NCBI GenBank assembly: GCA_958298945.1
Contig: CATQJD010000111.1
Location: forward strand, 434,001-498,000
Length of the DNA stretch: 64,000 nt
DNA from: Atherix ibis
Taxonomy: Eukaryota; Arthropoda; Insecta; Diptera; Athericidae
Direction: 5' to 3'
Each line of letters starts with the position of its first letter. The first letter of the stretch is position 1. Positions 13,764 through 27,500 of this stretch are shown in pieces. Below the pieces are notes generated by a model. It was not told where the DNA came from. It was given only the letters and a program-made list of their open reading frames with translations, and did not search any database. Made by a program: the position numbers and the translations under genes.

Positions 13764-13809
13764 AAGATGAATATGAAGTAGTATAAACATACTACTTTAT
13801 ATTCATCTT
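13764..13809. repeat. 46-bp inverted-repeat hairpin, copy 2
   Basis: This is the same sequence and arrangement as the hairpin 1828 bp upstream, with 21-base arms, spacer AAAC and the same single arm mismatch. It is the second copy within the 1828-bp tandem duplication. Confidence 0.95.
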
Positions 13810-16656
13810 AAACATGCTAATTCATGTTCCCCTTAAACATACTACTTCATATTCCTCTTAAACATAGTACTTCATATTCCTCTTAAACATACTACTTCAT
13901 ATTCCTCTTTAAAATACTACTTTATATTCTTCTTAAATATACTACTTCATATGCCTCTTAAATAAACTACTTCATAGTCCTCTTAAATATAATACTTCAT
14001 ATTCCTCTTAAACATATTACTTCATATTCCTCTTAAACATACTACTTCATATTCCTCTGAAACATACTACTTCATATTCCTTTTAAACATGCTAATTCAA
14101 TTCCTCCTAAACATACAACTTCATATTCCTCTTAAACAAACTACTTCATATTGCTCTTAAACATACTACTTCACATTCCTCTTAAACATACTACTTCATA
14201 ATCCTCTTAAACATACTACTTCATATTCCTCTTAAACGTACTACTTCATATTCCTCTTAAACAGACTACTTCATAATCCTCTTAAACATACTACTTCACA
14301 TTCCTCTTAAACGTTCTACTTCATATTCCTCTTAAACATACTACTTCATATTACTCTTAAAAATAATACTTCATATTCCTCTTAAACATACTACTTCATA
14401 TTCCTCTTAAAAATACTACTTCATATTCTTTTTAAACATACTACTTCATATTCCTCTTAAATATACTACTTCATATTCCTCTTAAACATACTTCCTCATA
14501 TTCCTCTTAAACATACTACTTCATAATCCTCTTAAACATAATACTTCATATTCCTCTTAAACATACTACTTCATATTCCTCTTAAACATACTACTTCATA
14601 TTCCTCTCAAATATACTATTTCATATTCCTCTTAAATATACTACTTCATATTCCTCTTAAACATACTACTTCATATTCATCTTAAACATGCTAATTCATA
14701 TTCCCCTTAAACATACTACTTCATATTCCTCTTAAACATAGTACTTCATATTCCTCTTAAACATACTATTTCATATTCCTCTTAAACATACTACTTCATA
14801 TTCCTCTTAAACATACTACTTCATATTCCTCTTAAACATACTACTTCATATTCCTCTTAAACATGCTAATTCATATTCCACCTAAACATACTTCTTCATA
14901 TTCCTCTTAAACATACTACTTCATATTCCTCTTAAACATACTAATTCATATTCCTCTTAAACACACTACTTCATATTCCTCTTAAACATACTACTTCATA
15001 TTCCTCTTAAACACACTACTTCATAATCGTCTTGAACATACTACTTCATATTCTTCTTAAACATACAACTTCACATTCCTCTTAAACGTTCTACTTCATA
15101 TTCCTCTTAAACAGACTACTTCATATTACTCTTAAACATACTACTTCATATTCCCCTTAAACAAACTACTTCATATTCCTCTTAAAAATACAACTTCATA
15201 TTATTTTAAACATACTTCTTCATATTCCTCTTAAATATACTATTTCATATTCCTCTTAAACATACTTCTTCATATTCCTCTTAAACATACTACTTCATAA
15301 TCCTCTTAAACATACTACTTCATATTCCTCTTAAACATACTACTTCATATTCCTCTTAAACATACTACTTCATATTCCTCTTAAACATGCTAATTCATAT
15401 TTCCCTTAAATATACTACTTCATATTCCTCTTAAATATACTACTTCATATTCCTCTTAAACATACTACTTCATATTCCTCTCAAACATACTATTTCATAT
15501 TCCTCTTAAACATACAACTTCATATTCCTCTTAAATATACTACTTCATATTCCTCTCAAATATACTATTTCATATTCCTCTTAAATATACTACTTCATAT
15601 TCCTCTTAAACATACTACTTCATATTCATCTTAAACATGCTAATTCATATTCCCCTTAAACATACTACTTCATATACCTCTTAAACATAGTACTTCATAT
15701 TCCTCTTAAACATACTATTTCATATTCCTCTTAAACATACTACTTCATATTCCTCTTAAACATACAACTTCATATTCCTCTTAAACATACTACTTCATAT
15801 TCCTCTTAAACATGCTAATTCGTATTCCTCCTAAACATACTACTTCATATTCCTCTTAAACATAGTACTTCATATTCCTCTTAAACATACTACTTCATAT
15901 TCCTCTTAAACACACTACTTCATAATCCTCTTAAACATACTACTTCATATTCCTCTTAAACATACAACTTCATATTCCTCTTAAATATACTAATTCAATT
16001 CCTCCTAAACATACTACTTCATATTCCTCTTAAACATACTACTTCACATTCCTCTTAAACATACTACTACTTTATAATCCTTTTAAACATAATACTTCAT
16101 ATTCCTCTTAAACGTACTACTTCATATTCCTCTTAAACACACTACTTCATAATCCTCTTAAACATACTACTTCACATTCCTCTTAAACGTTCTACTTCAT
16201 ATTCCTCTTAAACATACTACTTCATATTACTCTTAAACATACTACTTCATATTCCTCTTAAACATACTACTTCATATTCCTCTTAAAAATACTACTTCAT
16301 ATTCTTTTTAAATATACTACTTCATATTACTCTTAAACATACTTCTTCATATTCCTCTTAAACACACTACTTCATAATCCTCTTAAACATACTACTTCAT
16401 ATTCCTCTTAAACATACTACTTCATATTCCTCTTAAACATACTACTTCATATTCCTCTCAAACATACTATTTCATATTCCTCTTAAACATACTACTTCAT
16501 ATTCCTCTTAAATATACTACTTCATATTCCTCTCAAATATACTATTTCATATTCCTCTTAAATATACTACTTCATATTCCTCTTAAACATACTTCTTCAT
16601 ATTCCTCTTAAACATACTACTTCATAATCCTCTTAAACATACTACTTCATATTCCT

Positions 16657-16702
16657 AAGATGAATATGAAGTAGTATAAACATACTACTTTATATTCATC
16701 TT
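16657..16702. repeat. 46-bp inverted-repeat hairpin, copy 3
   Basis: This is the third copy, 2893 bp beyond copy 2, with identical arms and spacer. The following unit reads CATGCTAATTCATATTCC, whereas copies 1 and 2 have CATGTTCCCC there. This copy therefore belongs to a slightly different higher-order repeat lineage. Confidence 0.95.
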
Positions 16703-19700
16703 AAACATGCTAATTCATATTCCTCTTAAACATACTACTTCATATTCCTCTTAAACATAGTACTTCATATTCCTCTTAAACATACTACTTCATATTCCTC
16801 TTTAAAATACTACTTTATATTCTTCTTAAATATACTACTTCATATTCCTCTTAAATATACTACTTCATAGTCCTCTTAAACATAATACTTCATATTCCTC
16901 TTAAACATATTACTTCATATTCCTCTTAAACATACTACTTCATATTCCTCTGAAACATACTACTTCATATTCTTTTTAAACATGCTAATTCAATTCCTCC
17001 TAAACATACTACTTCATATTCCTCTTAAACAAACTACTTCATATTCCTCTTAAACATACTACTTCACATTCCTCTTAAACATACTACTTCATAATCCTCT
17101 TAAACATACTACTTCATATTCCTCTTAAACGTACTACTTCATATTCCTCTTAAGCAGACTACTTCATAATCCTCTTAAACATACTATTTCACATTCCTCT
17201 TAAACGTTCTACTTCATATTCCTCTTAAACATACTACTTCATATTACTCTTAAAAATAATACTTCATATTCCTCTTAAACATACTACTTCATATTCCTCT
17301 TAAAAATACTACTTCATATTCTTTTTAAACATACTACTTCATATTCCTCTTAAATATACTACTTCATATTCCTCTTAAACATACTTCCTCATATTCCTCT
17401 TAAACATACTACTTCATAATCCTCTTAAACATAATACTTCATATTCCTCTTAAACATACTACTTCATATTCCTCTTAAACATACTACTTCATATTCCTCT
17501 CAAATATACTATTTCATATTCCTCTTAAATATACTACTTCATATTCCTCTTAAACATACTACTTCATATTCATCTTAAACATGCTAATTCATATTCCCCT
17601 TAAACATACTACTTCATATTCCTCTTAAACATAGTACTTCATATTCCTCTTAAACATACTATTTCATATTCCTCTTAAACATACTACTTCATATTCCTCT
17701 TAAACATACTACTTCATATTCCTCTTAAACATACTACTTCATATTCCTCTTAAACATGCTAATTCATATTCCACCTAAACATACTTCTTCATATTCCTCT
17801 TAAACATACTACTTCATATTCCTCTTAAACATACTACTTCATATTCCTCTTAAACACACTACTTCATATTCCTCTTAAACATACTACTTCATATTCCTCT
17901 TAAACACACTACTTCATAATCGTCTTGAAAATACTACTTCATATTCTTCTTAAACATACTACTTCACATTCCTCTTAAACGTTCTACTTCATATTCCTCT
18001 TAAACAGACTACTTCATATTACTCTTAAACATACTACTTCATATTCCTCTTAAACATACTACTTCATATTCCTCTTAATAATACAACTTCATATTATTTT
18101 AAACATACTACTTCATATTCCTCTTAAATATACTACTTCATATTCCTCTTAAACATACTTCTTCATATTCCTCTTAAACATACTACTTCATAATCCTCTT
18201 AAACATACTACGTCATATTCCTCTTAAACATACTACTTCATATTCCTCTTAAACATACTACTTCATATTCCTCTTAAACATGCTAATTCATATTCCCCTT
18301 AAATATACTACTTCATATTCCTCTTAAATATACTACTTCATATTACTCTTAAACATACTACTTCATATTCCTCTCAAACATACTATTTCATATTCCTCTT
18401 AAACATACAACTTCATATTCCTCTTAAATATACTACTTCATATTCCTCTCAAATATACTATTTCATATTCCTCTTAAATATACTACTTCATATTCCTCTT
18501 AAACATACTCCTTCATATTCATCTTAAACATAGTACTTCATATTCCTCTTAAACATACTATTTCATATTCCTCTTAAACATACTACTTCATATTCCTCTT
18601 AAACATACAACTTCATATTCCTCTTAAACATACTACTTCATATTCCTCTTAAACATGCTAATTCATATTCCTCCTAAACATACTACTTCATATTCCTCTT
18701 AAACATAGTACTTCATATTCCTCTTAAACATACTGCTTCATATTCCTCTTAAACACACTACTTCATAATCCTCTTAAACATACTACTTCATATTCCTCTT
18801 AAACGTACTACTACTTCATATTCCTCTTAAACATACTACTTCATATTCCTCTTAAACACACTACTTCATAATCCTCTTAAACATACTACTTCATATTCCT
18901 CTTAAACATATTACTTCATATTCCTCTTAAACATACTACTTCATATTCCTCTTAAACATACTACTTCATATTCCTCTTAAATATACTAATTCAATTCCTC
19001 CTAAACATACTACTTCATATTCCTCTTAAACATACTACTTCATATTCCTCTTAAACATACTACTTCACATTCCTCTTAAACATACTACTTCTTTATAATC
19101 CTTTTAAACATACTACTTCATATTCCTCTTAAACGTACTACTTCATATTCCTCTTAAACACACTACTTCATAATCCTCTTAAACATACTACTTCACATTC
19201 CTCTTAAACGTTCTACTTCATATTCCTCTTAAACATACTACTTCATATTACTCTTAAACATACTACTTCATATTCCTCTTAAACATACTACTTCACATTC
19301 CTCTTAAACGTTCTACTTCATATTCCTCTTAAACAGACTACTTCATATTACTCTTAAACATACTACTTCATATTCCTCTTAAACATACTACTTCATATTC
19401 CTCTTAAAAATATAACTTCATATTATTTTAAACATACTACTTCATATTCCTCTTAAATATACTACTTCATATTCCTCTTAAACATACTTCTTCATATTCC
19501 TCTTAAACATACTACTTCATAATCCTCTTAAACATACTACTTCATATTCCTCTTTAACATACTACTTCATATTCCTCTTAAACGTACTACTTCATATTCC
19601 TCTTAAACATGCTAATTCATATTCCCCTTAAATATACTACTTCATATTCCTCTTAAATATACTACTTCATATTCCTCTTAAACATACTACTTCATATTCC

Positions 19701-21400
19701 TCTCAAACATACTATTTCATATTCCTCTTAAACATACAACTTCATATTCCTCTTAAATATACTACTTCATATTCCTCTCAAATATACTATTCCATATTCC
19801 TCTTAAATATACTACTTCATATTCCTCTTAAACATACTACTTCATAATTATCTTAAACATGCTAATTCATATTCCCCTTAAACATACTACTTCATATTCC
19901 TCTTAAACATAGTACTTCATATTCCTCTTAAACATACTATTTCATATTCCTCTTAAACATACTACTTCATATTCCTCTTAAACATACAACTTCATATTCC
20001 TCTTAAACATACTACTTCATATTCCTCTTAAACATGCTAATTCATATTCCTCCTAAACATACTACTTCATATTCCTCTTAAACATACTACTTCATATTCC
20101 TCTTAAACATACTACTTCATATTCCTCTTAAACACACTACTTCATAATCCTCTTAAACATACTACTTCATATTCCTCTTAAACGTACTACTACTTCATAT
20201 TCCTCTTAACCATACTACTTCATATTCCTCTTAAACACACTACTTCATAATCCTCTTAAACATACTACTTCATATTCCTCTTAAACATATTACTTCATAT
20301 TCCTCTTAAACATACTACTTCATATTCCTCTTAAACATACTAGTTCATATTCCTCTTAAATATACTAATTCAATTCCTCCTAAACATACTACTTCATATT
20401 CCTCTTAAACATACTACGTCATATTCCTCTTAAACATACTACTTCACATTCCTCTTAAACATACTACTACTTTATAATCCTTTTAAACATACTACTTCAT
20501 ATTCCTCTTAAACGTACTACTTCATATTCCTCTTAAATACACTACTTCATAATCCTCTTAAACATACTACTTCACATTCCTCTTAAACGTTCTACTTCAT
20601 ATTCCTCTTAAACATACTACTTCATATTACTCTTAAACATACTACTTCATATTCCTCTTAAACATACTACTTCATATTCATCTTAAAAATACTACTTCAT
20701 ATTCTTTTTAAATATACTACTTCATATTACACTTAAACATACTTCTTCATATTCCTCTTACACATACTACTTCATAATCCTCTTAAACATACTACTTCAT
20801 ATTCCTCTTAAACATACTACTTCATATTCCTCTTAAACATACTACTTCATATTCCTCTTAAACATGCTAATTCATATTCCCCTTAAATATACTACTTCAT
20901 ATTCCTCTTAAATATACTACTTCATATTCCTCTTAAACATACTACTTCATATTCCTCTCAAACATACTATTTCATATTCCTCTTAAACATACTACTTCAT
21001 ATTCCTCTTAAATATACTACTTCATATTCCTCTCAAATATACTATTTCATATTCCTCTTAAATATACTACTTCATATTCCTCTTAAAAATACTACTTCAT
21101 ATTCATCTTAAACATGCTAATTCATATTCCCCTTAAACATACTACTTCATATTCCTCTTAAACATAGTACTTAATATTCCTCTTAAACATACTACTTCAT
21201 ATTCCTCTTAAACATGCTAATTCATATTCCTCCTAAACATACTACTTTATATTCCTCTTAAACATAGAACTTCATATTCCTCTTAAACATACTACTTCAT
21301 ATTCCTCTTAAACACACTACTTTATAATCCTCTTAAACATACTACTTCATATTCCTCTTAAACGTACTACTACTTCATATTCCTCTTAAACACACTACTT

Positions 21401-24400
21401 CATAATCCTCTTAAACATACTACTCATTATCCTCTTAAACGTTCTACTTCATATTCCTCTTAAACATACTACTTCATATTACTCTTAAACATACTACTTC
21501 ATATTACTCTTAAACATACTACTTCATATTCCTCTTAAAAATACTACTTTATATTCTTCTTAAACATACTACTTCATATTCCTCTTATATATACTACTTC
21601 ATATTCCTCTTAAACATAGTTCTTCATATTCCTCTTAAACATACTACTTCATATTCCTCTTAAACATACTACTTCATATTCCTCTTAAACATACTACTTC
21701 ATATTCCTCCTAAACATACTACTTCATATTCCTCTTAAACATACTACTTCATATTACTCTTAAACATACTAATTCATATTCCTCTTAAACATGCTACTTC
21801 ATATTCCTCTTAAACATACTACTTCATATTCCTCTTAAACATATTACTGCATATTCCTCTTAAACATACTACTTCATATTCCTCTTAAACATACTACTTC
21901 ATGTTCCTGTTAAATATACTATTGCATATTCCTCTTAAACATACTACTTCATATTCCTCTTAAACATACTACTTCATATTCCTCTTTAACATACTACTTC
22001 ATATTCCTCTTAAACATGCTAATTCATATTCCCCTTAAACATACTACTTCATATTTCTCTTAAACATAGTACTTCATATTCCTCTTAAACATACTACTTC
22101 ATATTCCTCTTAAACATACTACTTCATATTCCTCTTAAACATACTACTTCATATTCCTCTTAAACATACTACTTCATATTCCTCTCAAACATACTACTTC
22201 ATATTCCTCTTAAACATACTACATCATATTCCTCTAAAACATACTATTTCATATTCCTCTTAATTATACTACTTCATATTAGTCTTAAATATACTACTTC
22301 ATATTCCTCCTAAATATAATACTTCATATCTTCTTAAATATACTACTTTATATTCCTCTTAAACATAGTACTTATTAATCCTCTTAAACATACTACTTCA
22401 TATTCCTCTTAAACATACTACTTCATATTCCTCTTAAACATATTACTGCATATTCCTCTTAAACATACTACTTCATATTCCTCTTAAACATAGTACTTCA
22501 TATTCCTCTTAAAAATACTACTTCATATTCCTCTTAAACATACTACTTCATATTCCTCTTAAACATACTACTTCATATTCCTCTTAAACATACTACTTCA
22601 TATTCCTCTCAAACATACTACTTCATATTCCTCTTAAACATACTACTTCATATTCCACTTAAATATACTACTGCATATTTTTCTTAAACATACTACTTCA
22701 TATTCCTCTTAAATATACTACTTCATATTCCTCTTAAACATACTACTTCATAATCCTCTTAAACATACTACTTCATATTACTCTTAAACATTCTACTTCA
22801 TATTCCTCTTAAACATACTACTTCATATTCCTCTTAAACATGCTAATTCATATTCCTCCTAAACATACTACTTCATATTCCTCTTAAACATACTACTTCA
22901 TATTCCTCTTAAACATACTACTTCATATTCCTCTTAAACATACTACTTCATAATCCTCTTAAACATACTACTTCATATTCCTCTTAAACGTACTACTTCA
23001 TATTCCTCTGAAACACACTACTTCATAATCCTCTTAAACATACCACTTCATATTCCTCTTAAACGTTCTACTTCATATTCCTCTTAAACATGCTACTTCA
23101 TATTACTCTTAAACATACTACTTCATATTCCTCTTAAACATACTACTTCATATTCCTCTTAAATATAATACTTCGTAGTCCTCTTATACATAATACTTCA
23201 TATTCCTCTTAAACATATTATTTCATATTCCTCTTATACATAATACTTCATATTCCTCTTAAACATATTATGTCATATTCCTCTTAAACATACAACTTCA
23301 TATTCCTCTTAAACATACTACTTCATATTCCTCTTAAACATGCTAATTCATATTCCTCCTAAACATACTACTTCATATTCCTCTTAAACATACTACTTCA
23401 TATTCCTCATAAACATACTACTTCATATTCCTCTTAAATATAATACTTCGTAGTCCTCTTATACATAATACTTCATATTCCTCTTAAACATATTATTTCA
23501 TATTCCTCTTAAACATACAACTTCATATTCCTCTTAACCATACTACTTCATATTCCTCTTAAACATGCTAATTCATATTCCTCCTAAACATACTACTTCA
23601 TATTCCTCTTAAACATACTACTTCATATTCCTCATAAACATACTACTTCATATTCCTCTTAAACATACTACTTCATAATCCTCTTAAACATACTACTTCA
23701 TATTACTCTTAAACGTACTACTTCATATTCCTCTTAAACACACTACTTCATAATCATCTTAAACATACTACTTCATATTCCTCTTAAACGTTCTACTTCA
23801 TATTCCTCTTAAACATACTACTTCATATTACTCTTAAACATACTACTTCATATTCCTCTTAAACATACTACTTCATATTCCTCTTAAAAATACTACTTTA
23901 TATTCTTCTTAAGCATACTACTTCATATTCCTCTTAAATATACTACTTCATACTCCTCTTAAACATACTTCTTCATATTTCTCTTAAACATACTACTTCA
24001 TATTCCTCTTAAACATACTGCTTCATATGCCTCTTAAACATACTACTTCATATTCCTCTTTAACATACTACTTCATGTTCCTCTTAAACATGCTAATTCA
24101 TATTCCCCTTAAACATACTACTTTATATTCGTCTTAAACATAGTACTTCATATTCCTCTTAAACATACTACTTCATATTCCTCTTAAATATACTACTTCA
24201 TATTCCTCTTGAACATACTGCTTCATAATCCTCTTAAACATACTACTTCATATTCCTCTTAAACATACTGCTTCATATTCCTCTTAAACATACTACTTCA
24301 TATTCCTCTTAAACATACTACTTCATAATCCTCTTAAACATACTACTTCATATTCCTCTTAAACATACTACTTCATATTCCTCTTAAACATACTACTTCA

Positions 24401-24560
24401 TAGTCCTCTTAAACATGCTAATTCATATTCCCCTTAAACATACTGCTTCATATTCCTCTTAAACATAGTACTTCATATTCCTCTTAAACATACTACTTCA
24501 TATTCCTCTTAAATATACTACTTCATATTCCTCTTAAACATACTACTTCATATTCCTCTT
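21401..24560 (+). repeat. 25-bp satellite array, mixed block
   Basis: Unit array with a mixture of variants. The series CTTATTAATCC (ATTAATC at 22374), together with a run of rare units just before it, matches a series near 33716, an offset of 11342 bp. The marker CTTCGTAGTCC occurs at 23171 and 23446, exactly 275 bp (11 units) apart, which indicates a local duplication. No gene is visible. Confidence 0.92.
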
Positions 24561-27500
24561 AAAAATGCTACTTTATATTCTTCTTAAATATACTACTTCA
24601 TATTCCTCTTAAATATACTACTTCATATGCCTCTTAAATATACTACTTTATATTCCTCTTAAATATACTACTTCATATTCCTCTTAAATATACAACTTCA
24701 TATTTCTCTTAAATATAGTACTTCATATTCCTCTTCTATATAATACTTCATATTCCTCTTAAACATACTACTTCATATTCCTCTTAAATATACTACTTCA
24801 TATTAGTCTTAAATATACTACTTCATGTACCTCTTAAATATAATACTTCATATCTTCTTAAATAAACTACTTTATATTCCTCTTAAACATACTACTTATT
24901 AATCTTCTTAAACATACTACTTCATATTCCTCTTAAACGTACTACTTCATATTCCTCTTAAACATACTACTTCATATTACTCTTAAACATACTACTTCAC
25001 ATTCCTCTTAAACATACTACTTTATATTCCTCTTAAACATACTACTTCATATTCCTCTTAAACATACTACTTCATATTCCTCTTAAACATATTACTTCAT
25101 ATTCCTCTTAAACGTACTACTTCATATTCCTCTTAAATATACTACTTCATATGCCTCTTAAATATACTACTTTATATTCCTCTTAAATATACTACTTCAT
25201 ATTCCTATTAAATATACAACTTCATATTTCTCTTAAATATAGTACTTCATATTCCTCTTCTATATAATACTTCATATTCCTCTTAAACATACTACTTCAT
25301 ATTCGTCTTAAATATACTACTTCATATTATTCTTAAATATACTACTTCATATACCTCTTAAATATAATACTTCATATCTTCTTAAATAAACTACTTTATA
25401 TTCCTCTTAAACATACTACTTATTAATCTTCTTAAACATACTACTTCATATTCCTCTTAAACGTACTACTTCATATTCCTCTTAAACATGCTAATTCATA
25501 TTCCTCCTAAACATACTACTTCATATTCGTCTTAAACATAGTTCTTCATATTCCTCTTAAACATACTACTTCATATTCCTCTTAAACACACTACTTTATA
25601 ATCCTCTTAAACATACTACCTCATATTCCTCTTAAACGTACTACTACTTCATATTCCTCTTAAACACACTACTTCATAATCCTCTTAAACATACTACTTC
25701 ATATTCCTCTTAAACGTTCTACTTCATATTCGTCTTAAACATACTACTTCATATTACTCTTAAACATACTACTTCATATTCCTCTTAAACATACTACTTC
25801 ATATTCGTCTTAAAAATACTACTTTATATTCTTCTTAAACATACTACTTCATATTCCTCTTATATATACTACTTTATATTCCTCTTAAACATAGTTCTTC
25901 ATATTCCTCTTAAACATACTACTTCATATTCCTCTTAAACATACTACTTCATATTCCTCTTAAACATACTGCTTCATATTCCTCCTAAACATACTACTTC
26001 ATATTCCTCTTAAACATACTACTTCATATTCCTCTTAAACATACTACTTCATATTCCTCTTAAACATACTACTTCATATTCCTCTTAAATATACTACTTC
26101 ATATTCCTCTTGAACATACTGCTTCATAATCCTCTTAAACATACTACTTCATATTCCTCTTAAACATACTGCTTCATATTCCTCTTAAACATACTACTTC
26201 ATATTCCTCTTAAACATACTACTTCATAATCCTCTTAAACATACTACTTCATATTCCTCTTAATCATACTACTTCATATTCCTCTTAAACATACTACTTC
26301 ATATTCCTCTTAAACATGCTAATTCATATTCCCCTTAAACATACTGCTTCATATTCCTCTTAAACATAGTACTTCATATTCCTCTTAAACATACTACTTC
26401 ATATTCCTCTTAAATATACTACTTCATATTCCTCTTAAACATACTACTTCATATTCCTCTTAAAAATGCTACTTTATATTCTTCTTAAATATACTACTTC
26501 ATATTCCTCTTAAATATACTACTTCATATGCCTCTTAAATATACTACTTTATATTCCTCTTAAATATACTACTTCATATTCCTCTTAAATATACAACTTC
26601 ATATTTCTCTTAAATATAGTACTTCATATTCCTCTTCTATATAATACTTCATATTCCTCTTAAACATACTACTTCATATTTCTCTTAAATATACTACTTC
26701 ATATTAGTCTTAAATATACTACTTCATATACCTCTTAAATATAATACTTCATATCTTCTTAAATAAACTACTTTATATTCCTCTTAAACATACTACTTAT
26801 TAATCTTCTTAAACATACTACTTCATATTCCTCTTAAACGCACTACTTCATAATCCTCTTAAACATACTACTTCATATTACTCTTAAACATACTACTTCA
26901 CATTCCTCTTAAACATACTACTTTATATTCCTCTTAAACATACTACTTCATATTCCTCTTAAACATACTACTTCATATTCCTCTTAAATATACAACTTCA
27001 TATTTCTCTTAAATATAGTACTTCATATTCCTCTTCTATATAATACTTCATATTCCTCTTAAACATACTACTTCATATTCGTCTTAAATATACTACTTCA
27101 TATTAGTCTTAAATATACTACTTCATATACCTCTTAAATATAATACTTCATATCTTCTTAAATAAACTACTTTATATTCCTCTTAAACATACTACTTATT
27201 AATCTTCTTAAACATACTACTTCATATTCCTCCTAAACGTACTACTTCATATTCCTCTTAAACATGCTAATTCATATTCCTGATAAACATACTACTTCAT
27301 ATTCGTCTTAAACATAGTACTTCATATTCCTCTTAAACATACTACTTCATATTCCTCTTAAACACACTACTTTATAATCCTCTTAAATATACTACTTCAT
27401 ATTCCTCTTAAACGTACTACTACTTCATATTCTTCTTAAACACACTACTTCATAATCCTCTTAAACATACTACTTCATATTCCTCTTAAACGTTCTACTT

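Larger units (their letters stand above)
10203..13858 (+). repeat. Recent 1828-bp tandem duplication
   Basis: Copy one (about 10203-12030) and copy two (about 12031-13858) match marker for marker at an exact offset of 1828 bp. Examples are the ACT-expanded unit at 10233 and 12061, CATGCTAATTCATATTCCCC near 10740 and 12568, and the hairpin at 11936 and 13764. The length equals 73 units plus three bases, explained by units of non-standard length inside. Outside these limits the variant pattern diverges at once: ACTTCAAAATCC lies just before copy one, and CATAGTAC just after copy two. Confidence 0.9.
8162..21400 (+). repeat. 25-bp satellite array with 1.8-2.9-kb higher-order repeats
   Basis: The 25-bp array resumes exactly in phase after the insertion. 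Diagnostic variants recur in a fixed order: CATGCTAATTC, AAACGTTCTAC, CACACTACTTCATAATCC, a 28-bp unit with an extra ACT (GTACTACTACTTC, for example 10233, 12061), and a 23-bp unit with ATTCAATTCC. Marker offsets define higher-order repeats. A hairpin repeats at 11936, 13764 and 16657 (offsets 1828 and 2893). The variant ACTTCCTC repeats at 8861, 14490 and 17393 (offsets 5629 and 2903). No gene or non-satellite insertion is seen in this stretch. Confidence 0.95.
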
